Source of the DNA: Lasiodiplodia sp. COLG20
Lineage: Eukaryota > Ascomycota > Dothideomycetes > Botryosphaeriales > Botryosphaeriaceae
DNA: 64,000 nt
Assembly (NCBI GenBank): GCA_009801085.1
Contig: VNWV01000012.1
Coordinates: forward strand, 310,001 to 374,000
Direction of reading: 5' to 3'
Shown here in pieces: positions 1 to 11,255 of the stretch; the stretch's first letter is position 1, and each line of letters begins with the position of its first letter. Under the pieces are notes generated by a model, which was not told where the DNA came from, searched no databases, and was given only the letters and a program-made list of their open reading frames with translations. A program made the position numbers and the translations under genes.

Positions 1-1
1 C

Positions 2-160
2 GTCAATCCGAAGCTGAGGGACAACTGGATGACAACGCTTTTGCCGCACATTGGAGTTTGCTCCAATTCCACGTGGCGAGAATTCGACCGTGTGACGTTC
101 GAAAACCTGGAGAACTGGTTCTACGGGGATCGGTCCAAGGTGCCCGTTGTGAACTTTTGA
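2..160 (+). CDS. D-2-hydroxyacid dehydrogenase, 3' end only (partial)
   Basis: Only the last 52 codons and the stop (158-160) lie in the window; the gene starts outside it. The frame reads VNPKLRDNWMTTLLPHIGV and ends in VPVVNF. This matches the C-terminal part of the NAD-binding domain in D-isomer 2-hydroxyacid dehydrogenases (glyoxylate/hydroxypyruvate reductase type): the run 'NPxL...LLPHIG' holds the catalytic His of the LPH motif, followed by the usual C-terminal helix. Members reduce 2-keto acids such as glyoxylate with NAD(P)H, usually in the cytosol. The exact substrate cannot be told from this fragment. It converges on the regulator gene at 324-2861. Confidence 0.75.
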   Translation, partial: VNPKLRDNWMTTLLPHIGVCSNSTWREFDRVTFENLENWFYGDRSKVPVVNF

Positions 161-323
161 AAGACTAAATTCTAGGGTCGAATCCTTCCAGGTGTTCGAC
201 ACGGGCCAGACGGGCAATTAAGACGTGTTCAAGGTGAAATTATCTCGTATTTCGGGTATCCAACTGTAAATTTTCATGTTCCTCGTCGCGCGTCATTTTC
301 CTATCCCTCCTTTTGTTCCAATT

Positions 324-2861
324 TCAAAGTCCATTGAACCCTGTTTGCAGTTCACCAGCTTCCCAGGCAAAGGCCCACGGTACCGAATTCTCTCCTGTCA
401 TCCCCAGAGTTCCCGGGCTCCATTGATGGTCCGGTTGAGTCAAGAAATCTTGAATATACGGATCATCCAATGGGGCGGTTCCTGCCTCACTACCGGCCGC
501 GCCTGGAGAAGGCGCACCTCCGTTTGTGGCCTGTAGGCTTTTGATGAACTGGTTGACAGAGGCTGTCACATGATTCCGCTCGCCGGTTGCCAGGTTCACG
601 TCCAGAGTTGGGGGAGTGTGTTGTTGCAGGTTGGTTTGAGAAGGGGCCGGTGAAGTTTTGTGGAGAAGCTCAGGAGACACATGCGGCTCCATCTTGAGCC
701 CAGCATCAAACGACGGCCGATGCTCGTGAGGTGTAGCGCCGGGAAAGCCACTAAGTTCATGCGGTGCATCTCCTCCGTTGCCAGACATGTCGTCCAAGTC
801 TTTCTGCAGTAGCGCGAGGCGCTCGCAGTATTCACTTGCAGGGAGATTGCCATCGTCAGCCATGGACTGTAGCAGACTCCATGCAAGATCGATAGAATCC
901 TTGTCGAATTCAGACGGGTTGAGGATATTAGCCATCAGCAGAACAATGGTGCTGCTGAAGATGTAGTGGGCATCAAAGTACCCAAACGTTGCAATGGCGC
1001 CGTCGATCCAGAGTTGAGCGAGGAGTTTGTTGCTGCTGCGAGCTGCATGGATACATGCTTCACTCAGGGCGGTGGTCATTGGGGAGAGAGGGCGGTTCGT
1101 ATTTGGAGAGGCAGCAGAACCAGCAGGACGAACATGGTACTTGAAAACGTAGAGAAGAATCGGACGGGTTGTAAGAATAATGCACTGTAGGATGTTAGTC
1201 TTGTCTTTTGGTAACAATTTACTCGTCACATACCTGATTAAAGTGTAGACGTAAAGAAGCAATGGAACGAGTTTTGTAAGGAGGAGATACTGTGGGATCG
1301 AGCCTCAAGCTGGCAGGTAGTGTTGCATCCCACTCCTTGAGGCTGTTCAGAATCTTGTGAACGTTGCGAACGAAGTTGATCTCTTGCTGGGCGCCTGGTA
1401 TGCTGTAGATCAGATTGAGAATGTTCCCAGTGATCCGTGCTAACTTGACGTTGGCGATTAATTGTTCGGCGTCTAGAAATTCATCCCGTTCCGCCGGAGT
1501 AAGGCCGTCCGTAGATGGAAGCGGCGCATCGATGTCTTCGTCGCGGATCATGACTGGGTGACCCAACTTAGAGCTGCACATGCGGTCAAACGTGTACACG
1601 GTCCACCACACTCGCCGGCGGTTTTCAATTTCGACAGCACTGATGCTCTTGTCGTAAGTGATGTTGCGGTGAAGGCCAAGCGTAAGACTGAGACGTAGAG
1701 CAAGACCGGCGTAGGTATACGCCGTGTTTTTGCGATTCAGGGCGTGCGAGTAGAAAGACTAGAAGCTGTTAGTCGCATGGCTGTTTGTTCCTTGCCATTT
1801 GCCAACCCACCATGATCAACAGAGTTTCAATGTAGTCCACGTCTGCCTCCTCATGCAAGTCCTGGAAGAGGGACATGGCTTGCAGGAAGAACGCCGTTCC
1901 AGGTACCGTTCTCCTATTGCCAGCCACGGCCGTCTTCTTGGAGTAAAGCTCGCCCAAGGCGAAGACCACAAATAACCTGCAAAGGAAGACAGGGTCGTCG
2001 TGGGTCTGCGCGGTGTACGTCTCATCCATACGCCTCAGGAAGCTCTTCCTCTGGATGAGGTGGTAGTCGCTCCCTATGAATCGCAGCACGACCTGCACCA
2101 GCATGCGGGCATACGTCTTGTTCGGCAGCTGGAACTCGGTGTTGGCTATGCGCAGCAGGCCGCGATGCTTGTAGCACACCATGCGGCGCGGCTGGGGCAC
2201 CATGTCATTGCCCTTGACGTAGAAACGCAGGCGGGTGCCAAAAGCGGTGCAGGCGGCGCCACCAATGTACAAGGGCTTGCCAGAGGCGCGGTCGAAGGGA
2301 GCGGGGCGCTGCTGCTGGACATGCTCTTCGAGGAGAGGGTTGGCTACGTCAACATTGGCAACATCGACGTCGCTGTCGTCGGCGTCGGCATCTTGCTTGG
2401 ACGACTCGTCCTGCGACGGCGGGGTCGGCGAGGTGCGTTTGAGGGCGGCATTTTCGGCCTCGAGCTTCTTCAGGTAGCTGGGCAAGTCAGCATAACTGGG
2501 GAGGGGAGCGGGGGTTGGCAGCGGAAGACGTACCTCTCAGAAATGACAACCTTCCGATCTCGGACCGGGTAGACGCATTGGCTCGAATTGTTTGATTTCC
2601 TGCAGCTGCGGCAGGGAGTCTCGCCGGAGCACTTGATCTTGTGAGAGTGGCACCGGTGACAGCTGCACGGGTCCGTCAGTCGGCGGTGTCGTGGGGAATG
2701 GAAGGTTTTGCGGTGGGTACGCACGCGACATAGCTCCTCCGCAGCTTTTTGGTAGGAGGCTCCGGGGCCGAGTGGTCGTCCGGGCTGCTGGCAGAAACCA
2801 TCTTGACGTCGGAGCGCTTCTTGCCGCTGCTGCTCGCGAGGAGGTTCTCCTGCTTGTCCAT
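324..2861 (-). CDS. Zn(II)2Cys6 fungal-specific transcription factor
   Basis: Five exons: 2861..2725, 2662..2534, 2477..1811, 1758..1234, 1184..324; joined they give 772 aa with every phase kept. The last intron has a CTAAC branch site followed by ACAG. The zinc cluster is rebuilt only across intron 1: C47, C50, C57, C63, C66, C75 (CX2CX6CX5CX2CX8C). A short coiled coil (YLKKLEAENAALK) follows near residue 90 as the likely dimer element. The middle carries the fungal_trans regulatory domain, with a 'RRRVWWTVYTFDRM' block. The C-terminus is Pro/Ser/Gly-rich, as in activation regions. Such proteins are nuclear DNA-binding regulators. The target is not given by the sequence; the same-strand neighbour is an MFS transporter, then a divergent 5-oxoprolinase, so local regulation of these is plausible but inferred. 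Confidence 0.88.
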
Positions 2862-3437
2862 GGCGAGGAAAAAGGTGGGAGTCAGTCACAGGGCGCGATT
2901 GAAGGGCGGGCTCTGGGAGTTTTGACATGCGGCAGCGCCGACTCCTCCACAACTAGCTGATAGGGCAGCGATAGCCCGGTTGCTTGGTTGCGCCATGCTC
3001 GAGCCCGAAATTGATACGGCGTGGGCGGGCAGGGCGCGGGGAGCTCCAGCAGCAGGGACGGTCAGCGCGCATCACTAAGCGGTTAGCGTAAGGCACGATG
3101 CGGAGCATAGCGAAACGAGGCGCGGGCTTCGCAGCCGGTTGAAGTAACGGTTGCAGTGCCGGCCGGGATCGCCCCCGCGGCGAGTCAACAGGTCGCGCGT
3201 CGCAGGCGCGAGGTTGGTAATCGGCAATCCGTCCGCCGAACTCGCTGATTCTCGCCGCTCGCCATTGGCTGACGCGGCCAGGGTCCGCGACCTGGAGAGC
3301 CCGCGGCCGGCCGGCGTCAGGCTATCGGCCTCCACATCTGGCCCGCCCGGCGCGCATGAGATTGCTTCTTTGGGGCACTGCTTGTTCTTGTTTGACTCTG
3401 GCCTGACCAATTCCACCCCCAGCCCTGCTACTTCGCT
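2862..3437. other. Intergenic, regulator promoter / transporter 3' end
   Basis: 576 bases between two minus-strand genes. It holds the 5' region of the Zn2Cys6 gene and the 3' UTR of the MFS gene. It is GC-rich; the open frames in it have no recognisable protein sequence. No repeat or RNA gene seen. Confidence 0.6.
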
Positions 3438-5173
3438 CTACAGGCTGTACACAAAATACACGTCCATGTCGCCCTTCTCCGGCCGCGCCTGCAGCGGCAC
3501 GCCCGCCTCCTCCGCCTTGCGCAGCCGCTCCGCCCGCCGCCGGTTCGCCCGCGCCATGCCCACCATCAGCGCGCCCACCATGCAGAGCGCAACCACTGCA
3601 AGTCCAAGCGCGATCGACAAGCCTTTGATGTAGCGTGGCGCCGATTCCGTCGTAAAGATTTGCCCGACGGCAACGCCCGCCGTGTTTCCCAGCGTCAGCG
3701 CCCCGCCCACCATCGTCGCCCGCTTGAAGTGCTGCGCCGCGTTGTCCTGCAGCCACATCATGCTGAGGCCTGTCGTCGGATAGATGCCCATGACGGCCAC
3801 TGCGGTTCCTCTTTGTCAGCGCAACCCACGCGCAGGTTGGTCGACTTACCGAAACAGGCAAAATAGCGCACTCCGACAGAGTCGACTGAAATGAGAATTG
3901 CGTATCCGATGACCAGGAACACCAGCGGCCCCGCGATCCAGTAACCCCGCTGCCGCTGCTTGTCCGACATGTACGCCGTGAACAGGAACGTGCTCAGGCC
4001 CCAGAAGTAGATGGGCACCGTCATCAGGTTCGCCATCACCGAGCTATACCCCAGCCCGTTGATGATCTTGGGCAAGAACGTCGTGAAGCCGTAAAGCGAC
4101 ACGTCCACCGAGAACTGGAAGATCCAGCTACACGCCGCGTCAGCCAAGCATCGCCAAGCCTCGATTCAATAACTTACAACGCATGCCATTTCGGGTCCAC
4201 CAGCGCGCTCACGACTGCAGACCAGGTGAACTGCTCGTCAATGCCCCAGTGCGGATCGAGTTCGTATCGCATCCTCATCATGTCCTTCTCTTCCTCCGTC
4301 AGGAACCACGCCTTGCGCGGCTCATGCGGGAAGAGGTACCAGAAGAAGGGGACGCAGACGAGAGTAAGGCCGCCCTCGAAGATGAACAGCGCCCTCCACG
4401 ACGTGAAGTAGGTGCTCGTCTTGATCTGGGTGAGGGCGTAGGCAAGGATGCCTCCAAAAGCGGAGGCGAATGCACTGAAGGCGAAGATAACGGACGATCT
4501 GGGGTTGTCAGCGTGGTGCGGCTTGTGGGGCTGGGCTCCACTCACCTCTTCCCGCGCTCGCTCTTCTTGTACACCATGCCGAGATAAACGTTGATACAGG
4601 GTATAAGACCGGCTTCGAAGAGACCAATCAAGAGGCGGCAGGTGTACAGCCCTTGCCAGTTTTGAACGAATCCAGTGGCAAGACATACCAGTCCCCAGGC
4701 AGCGGCGCAGAAAGTGATGAGATACTTCGGGCCAATGATCTTGAGCAACACGGCGACAGGCAGTTCGAATGGGACGTATGTCGCGTAGAGGAGTGTGACA
4801 GCGTTACCGTACTGGTTCCCGACGAGGCCGAGCTCGTCGGGCATTCCAGCGACTTGAGCATTCCCTATATTCGACCTACAGAGCCATAAGAGGATGGCCC
4901 TTGCGGAAGAAAGTCCTGATTAGCGCTCTGTGGCGTACCTGTCGAGATTCGCGAGCAGATACAGAATACCCAACATGCCAACTGCAAAAAACTGGGCAGC
5001 AGGTCAGCGCAAGTAGCACACTCGAATTGCGATGGCTGACTCACATCGAATTTTCTCATCATTTTGGCCTCCTTGACGGGGTCAAGAGAGGCGGAGCTCG
5101 AGCCATGGCTGAGCTCACGGTCTTCGGCACCCATATAGGTTGAGATTTGCAGTTCATCTTTTTTCGCAGGCAT
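3438..5173 (-). CDS. MFS transporter, allantoate permease (Dal5/ACS) family
   Basis: Six exons: 5173..5045, 4991..4939, 4875..4546, 4498..4178, 4127..3850, 3799..3438; 490 aa, a usual length for the anion:cation symporter family. Start chosen at MPAKKDELQ because the in-frame Met further upstream adds only non-conserved sequence. Diagnostic early block spans introns 1 and 2: 'LYLLANLDRSNIGNAQVAG' (TM1 end and the DRxNIGNA signature). The protein then shows about twelve hydrophobic segments and a short charged tail rich in Arg/Glu. Known members carry allantoate, ureidosuccinate, nicotinate, pantothenate or other carboxylates with protons across the plasma membrane. The divergent neighbour is 5-oxoprolinase, so 5-oxoproline or a related cyclic amide is a candidate substrate (inference). 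GATA sites in the shared promoter suggest nitrogen control. Confidence 0.9.
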
Positions 5174-5996
5174 TGTTGGGCTCTGGTCAGCTGGTGTCCG
5201 CCACGTATGTTTGCAGAGAGGGTGTTTCACAGAAAACGAGAACAAATGCGAACCACGCGTACAGAAAGTATATCAAGGAGAACCGGGCATGGAGTGACGC
5301 GTCGGCGATAAAGCGGAACAAGATAGGCAAGGCAAAAGGAGACGTTCAGAAAAGAGCCATGATAGGGAGCTGAAGCAAAGTGGACAGAGCGTATCTGTGG
5401 CGGGCGATACGCAGAAGCAACGCTTGAACGGCACGAACAGGTACGATAATGCGCAGCTAGCACCCTTGGCTAAGTCGGGCCTTTTCCCGCCTGGCCTGGC
5501 CCCAGCGTCCCGGGCTTCCGCACAGACGAGAGGCAGGAACGCGTCTGCAATCACCCACATCGTAAATCCTGGGGTAGCGAGAGAAACGGTCTCTATCTCA
5601 ACGTCGAGAATCTGGGGAACAGTGGGTTGCAGCAGGAGACGCCTTAAGCCCACCTCCCCTCGGCTTCTCGGGATTCTGCCGATGGGACCGATACCCTTCC
5701 CACGTGACACCGGAAACACATGCATCCAACCGGCTATCCTCCACTGCATGCGTCCAACGCTGGGTGTTTTCGCAACGGAATTGTTGTTCGTAATCCGTTC
5801 TATGCGCTTGTCCACCATGCGTATCTATCTAGTCGCCTCTCGAGCACCTAGCTCTTAGCTACGCAATGAGGGGAAGGGAGGGGCTTCTGCCGATGATGGA
5901 TCCGTGATAGTAGTAGCTCCGCCTGCCGCCCATATATCCACCCGTCTCTCCCTCCATTTCCCCCCATTCACTGAGAATCTTATCATTCTTCCCATC
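5174..5996. promoter_or_regulatory. Divergent promoter with a cluster of GATA (HGATAR) sites
   Basis: 823 bases between the start codons of the MFS gene (minus) and 5-oxoprolinase (plus). I read eight HGATAR matches: 5306-5311, 5321-5326, 5360-5365, 5444-5449, 5905-5910 on plus and 5593-5598, 5825-5830, 5980-5985 on minus. With even base use about two to three would be expected by chance. AreA/Gln3-type GATA factors bind this sequence in nitrogen-regulated fungal promoters (family knowledge). A weak TATA-like stretch (catatatcca) lies near 5930, about 65 bases before the oxoprolinase ATG. Confidence 0.5.
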
Positions 5997-8900
5997 ATGC
6001 CTTCAGTTGCACATGAGGGAGTTCGGATAGCCATTGACAGAGGCGGTACCTTCTGCGACTTGTTAGTAATCCACCTTCAAGTCATCCTAGGCGCATGCTA
6101 ACAACAACAGCTGGGCTCGCATTCCGGGTCGCGAAGATGATGTAGTCCTCAAGCTTCTGTCCGTCTGCCCCGACGAGTATCCCGATGCGCCGACCGAAGG
6201 CATTCGACAGATCTTAGAGTTAGCAACAGGAAAGCCTGTACCCAGGGGTGAGCCTATAGACCTTACTCCCGTCGAGTCCATCCGTATGGGAACGACAGTT
6301 GCCACCAAGTGAGTCACCGACAGTCTCTATCCCGAACTATTCCCCGTCGAAATTAGATAACAGACGTTACAATCGCGTCACTTAGCCGAATGCCGCTAAC
6401 TAAAGCTTATCAGCGCATTGCTAGAGCGGAAGGGCGAACGCGTTGCTTTGGTCATCACCAAAGGATTTCGGGACCTTCTCATAATTGGTAACCAAGCTCG
6501 GCCGCATTTGTTCGACCTGTCGGTCCAAAAGCTTGATCGCCTCTATGAGACTGTTGTAGAGGTGGACGAGCGTGTGACGGTTGAAGGCTTCTCTGAGGAT
6601 CCGGAGCCTGAACCCATTGATGTCGAGGCAGACGCCGATCTCGTCCACGGACTTACTGGTGAGCCCTTGAGAGTACTGAAGAAACCCAACTATGACGAGG
6701 TCAGGGGAAGCCTCCAGTCTTTATGGGATCAGGGCTACCGAAGTCTAGCTGTTGCGCTCATGCACTCGTTCACCTTCCCAGAGCACGAGCTTGAAATCGG
6801 AAAGATTGCACATGAGATGGGGTTCAAGGTCGCTCTCTCTTCCCAACTTCAGCCGATGATCAAACTCGTGCCAAGAGCGCAGTCCGCAACAGCAGATGCT
6901 TACCTGTCTCCCATCATTTCCCTATACTTGGACAGCTTTCGGAAGGGCTTCAAAGGCGGACTTGAGGGAGCAGATGCGAACAAGCTGCTTTTGTCCCAGT
7001 CAGATGGTGGTCTGACTCCCTTTACTGATTTCACAGGTTTAAGAGCCATTCTTTCCGGACCCGCTGGCGGTGTAGTCGGTTATGCGAGGACATGTTATGA
7101 CCCAGTCGAGGGTACACCTGTGCTTGGCTTTGACATGGGCGGTACAAGCACAGATGTTTCTCGATATGGTGGTTCGCTAGAGCATGTGTTCGAGTCGACG
7201 ACTGCAGAGGTTACGATTCAGAGTCCGCAATTGGATATCAATACTGTAGCAGCAGGTTAGCAGGACTCCACCATACCTGATCTTGACAAGGCTAACCACA
7301 CTAGGTGGTGGCTCGATGCTCTTCTGGCAAAACGGGCTCTTTAAGGTTGGCCCTCAGTCCGCTGGGGCACACCCCGGCCCGGCCTGTTACGGGAACGGCG
7401 GTCCCTTAACAATTACCGACGCCAATTGCTTCCTCGGGCGCATCCTTCCCGACTACTTCCCTCGTCCTCTCGATCTCGAGAAGGTCAAGAAGGATTTCCT
7501 CAAGCTCACCGACATCGTGAACGAGGAAAAGCATGGAGATGACAGGCTCACCCCTGAACAAGTTGCCATGGGTTTCATACAGGTCGCCAATGCTACAATG
7601 ACCAGGCCAATCCGCACGCTCAGTGAAGGTCGTGGTTTCGAGACTTCCTCCCACAACCTTGCCTGCTTCGGTGGAGCTGGAGGCCAGCACGCCACTGCCA
7701 TTGCCCGTGATCTTGGCATCAAGAGAGTCTTGATCCATCAACTCTCCAGTATCCTCTCAGCCTATGGCATGGCCCTGGCCGACGTCGTGGTTGAGAAGCA
7801 GGAGCCGGAAGCAGTTGCCTACACGGCCGAAGCCACTCCACGCATCAATACCCGCTTCGACTTCTTGTCCTCGCAAGCCGAGGAATCACTAAAGAAACAG
7901 GGGTTCCTTCCCCACCGCATTGAGTACGAGCTCTTCCTCAACATGCGCTACAAGGGCGCTGATACTGCCCTCATGATCTCCAAGCCCGACGACGGTGACT
8001 TTGGCAAGGCGTTCGTAGCCAGACACCATCGCGAGTTCGGCTTCACCCAGCCCCGCGATATCCTTGTCGATGATATCCGCGTGCGCAGTGTTGGCCGTGC
8101 AATGGACATGCATCTATCTTCTCCATTCGCACAGCTTGAGAGTTTGACGAAGGCGCCATACGTTGACCCGGCGCAGGCTAAGAGCGTTCGCAAGATTTAT
8201 TTCGAGAAGGAGGGCTGGGTTGATTCCCAAGTCTACCACATCGCAGAACTTCCAAAGGGTTGCAAAGTCAAGGGACCATCCGTGGCAATTGATGCCACGC
8301 AAACCATTATCCTGGACCCTGCGAGTGAGGCAACTGTCCTGGATGAGCATCTCGTCATTGAGCTGTTGGATACGGAGAAGGTTAAGGTCGGGACGGACGA
8401 GGTTGATCCTATTCAGCTTAGTGTGTTCGGACACCGCTTCATGAGTGTTGCAGAACAGGTATGTGTTTCCCGATCCATCCGGCTGTTTCATACTAAACCT
8501 AGGTCAGATGGGCCAAACTCTTCAAAAGACTTCCATATCCACCAACATCAAGGAGCGGCTTGACTACAGCTGTGCTGTATTCTCAGCCACAGGCGGGCTG
8601 GTTGCCAACGCTCCCCATATCCCTGGACATCTCGGCTCGATGAGTACTGCCATCAGTTACCAGGCCAATCTTTACAAGAAGGGAGAACTGAAGCCTGGAG
8701 ACGTCATTCTTTCCAATCACCCCTGCGCTGGCGGAACCCATTTACCTGACTTGACCGTTATCACGCCTGTTTTCGATGATGAAGAGAATCCTCAAGAGAT
8801 TCTCTTTTTCGTTGCCAATCGCGGTCATCATGCCGACATTGGAGGTATCGCTGCTGGCTCGATGCCTCCCAACTCGACCGAACTTTGGCAAGAAGGCGCT

Positions 8901-10278
8901 GCTATTGAGTCTTTCAAGATGGTGAAGGAGGGTGTCTTTGATGAAGAGGGGCTTATCTACCATCTCTACGAAGTTCCCGGCAGCTATCCTGGCTGCTCTG
9001 GTACACGCACACTTCGTGACAACATTGCCGATCTGAAGGCCTCCATCGCAGCAAACAATCGCGGCATCCACCTCATTAGCTCTCTCGTCAAGGAGTACAG
9101 CTGGCCAGTCGTCCAGTTCTATATGGAGGCAATCCAGAAGAACGCCGAGGAATCCGTGCGTGAGCTTCTCAAAGGTTTCAGTAAAAGGTTCCGCGGTCAC
9201 CCGCTTTCCGCTGTTGACTACATGGACGACGGTACGCCGCTCGCTCTCAAGATTACCATCAACCCTACCGACGGCTCGGCCAAGTTCGACTTCACGGGCA
9301 CGGGACCCGAAGCCTTCAACAACCTCAACACGCCTCCAGCCATCATGTATAGCGGCATCATTTACTGCTTGCGGTGCATGATCAGCTCGGACATCCCGCT
9401 GAATCAAGGCTGCCTGACGCCGATTGAGGTGTACTGCCCGCCCAACACGCTGTTGAGCCCGTCCCTCAAGGCCGCAACGGTGGGCTCCAACGTCGAGACG
9501 AGCCAGCGCATAGTCGACCTCATATTCAAAGCCTTCCGCGCCGCCGCCGCCAGCCAGGGCACCTGCAACAACCTCACATTCGGCTACGGCGGCCGCGACG
9601 AACGCGGCAACGTCACCAAGGGCTTCGGCTACTACGAGACCATCGCCGGTGGCTCCGGCGCCGGTGCCGACTGGGAGGGCCAGAGCGGCGTGCACACGCA
9701 CATCACGAACACTCGGTGAGTAAACAACATTCCTTTTCCCCTCCCTACTCCTACCTTTCAAGAAAAAGAGATCTAACCGCCAATCTCTCAGCATGACCGA
9801 CCCCGAGACGTTCGAAAAGCGCTACCCAGTCCTCCTGCGCGAGTTCAGCATCCGCCTCGGCAGCGGCGGGCGGGGCCGCAAGCGCGGCGGCGACGGCTGC
9901 GTGCGCGACATCGAGCTGCGGCGGCCCATGCAGGTGTCGATCCTGTCGGAGCGCCGCGTCAACGCGCCGTACGGCATGGCCGGCGGCGGCGAGGGCCAGC
10001 GCGGCGTCAACCTGTGGATCCGCAAGGATCCGCAAGACGGCACGACCCGCACCATCAGCCTCGGCGGCCGCGCCACGACGCTCATGGGCACCGGCGACCG
10101 CATCGTCGTCATGACGCCCGGCGGCGGCGGCTACGGGAAGGATCCCGAGGAGCGGGACGAGGACAAGTTTGAGGTCGATGGCGAGTTCCGCATGCACGAG
10201 AAGTTTTTGCGTAATCCACATTTGTTCAGGGCGCAGGGGAGCGTGGCTGCGAGGGAGGCTATGGGGACGCAGAATTAG
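5997..10278 (+). CDS. 5-oxoprolinase (ATP-hydrolysing), HyuA-HyuB fusion
   Basis: Six exons: 5997..6061, 6111..6308, 6414..7255, 7305..8458, 8508..9715, 9792..10278; 1317 aa, close to the roughly 1290 aa of eukaryotic OPLAH/Oxp1. All phases close. N-terminal hydantoinase A half starts with the nucleotide-binding loop '[11 protein letters not shown]' at residue ~11, and holds '[16 protein letters not shown]' and '[17 protein letters not shown]'. The C-terminal hydantoinase B half begins around the exon 4/5 joint ('[19 protein letters not shown]') and ends with '[12 protein letters not shown]'. The enzyme opens 5-oxo-L-proline to L-glutamate using ATP in the cytosol (gamma-glutamyl cycle, glutathione salvage). 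It shares its promoter with an ACS-family transporter. Intact, with no frameshift. Confident to family; hydantoin-type substrates are a less likely alternative. Confidence 0.95.
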
Positions 10279-10615
10279 AGGAGGGGGGGGTGTGGCTGGA
10301 TTGAGGACGACCGTCTCGGATACCCAATAACGATAATGAAATGTTTTTTTTGGTAATTTTTTGAAGAGATTTTATTGGGGTCCGGCAGAGCAGTGCTCCT
10401 GTGGTACAATATCTTGGAAACCAAGACGCCCTACTAAAGCTGCGGCTGTAGTAGGAGCACATTCATCGGACCGTGGTTAAGTTGACGATGCAAATCTCCA
10501 GTGCTTGCCCACAATCATTCGTGAGAGATGACAACGAGACAGCGCTGGATTAATGCTTAAAGCTAATATACGGTGGTAAATATGAGATATGCTGTAGCCC
10601 ACAGGAATCGTTTCC
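10279..10615. other. Intergenic, convergent 3' ends
   Basis: 337 bases between the 5-oxoprolinase stop and the last exon of the small minus-strand gene. AT-richer than the flanks, with short T and A runs near 10344-10370. Nothing coding recognised. Confidence 0.6.
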
Positions 10616-11255
10616 TTATTTCTGGCCATCGAACTTATCTGGAGCAGCACATTTAGTAATGCGCTGTGCCAAATTCACAACTAAACACGAAAAACAGTCA
10701 GCAGCAATTCAAACTAGGCGGTGGCGACATGCATCATCCTCGTGGAGAATTTAGCTTACGCTCTTCTGTGCAGTCTCCCTTCCCGTTTGAGACGCAATCG
10801 CTGTATTGCTTCTTCGCCGGGTTGACTTCCTTCGACGTGACACAGTCTGTAAAATGCTGTCAGTCATCTATCCTGTACGCCATGTCCATCTTTAAGAGTA
10901 TTGGAAGAGGAATGAGAGGCGAGAAAAATCATCTTGAGGATAGAATTAAAAAAAAAGACATACCTTTCAACTTCGCCTCAATCCCACTGCCTCCGCTAGA
11001 CCCACCGGAACCACAACTGCCACCAGCCTTCTTCGCATCCTGCTTATTCACCTCAGCTTCCTCGGCGCTCTCAGCATGTGTCGACCTGCTCGCAGGTGTC
11101 GTGGCGCTGGCACCACCCTTGACGCCTGCGTGACCGCGCTGCTGAGCAGTACCGCCGCTGCCGGACTCGTTGCCCGTTTTGATGCCATCGTTGACGTCCG
11201 GTGGTGATTCCGCAATCACGTTGCGTGAGCCAAAAATTTCGGATAGGAAGGACAT
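10616..11255 (-). CDS. Small Cys-containing protein, possible complex III hinge (QCR6-like)
   Basis: Three exons: 11255..10964, 10846..10760, 10680..10616; 147 aa. The small exons 2 and 3 are supported by GTATGT and GTAAGC donors, kept phases, and a coherent C-terminus with 'KDCVTSKEVNPAKKQYSDC', 'GKGDCTEEL' and 'RITKCAAPDKFDG'. Spacing of four Cys around K-x-x-Y-x-x-C and G-D-C-x-E-E-L recalls the cytochrome bc1 hinge protein family (QCR6/UCRH), where paired Cys form a helical hairpin in the mitochondrial intermembrane space. The N-terminus starts 'MSFLSEIFGSRN' and is followed by a low-complexity Gly/Ser/Ala stretch instead of the acidic segment typical of QCR6. So this is either a divergent hinge paralogue or another twin-Cys protein. 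Family call is tentative; the gene itself looks real. Confidence 0.6.
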
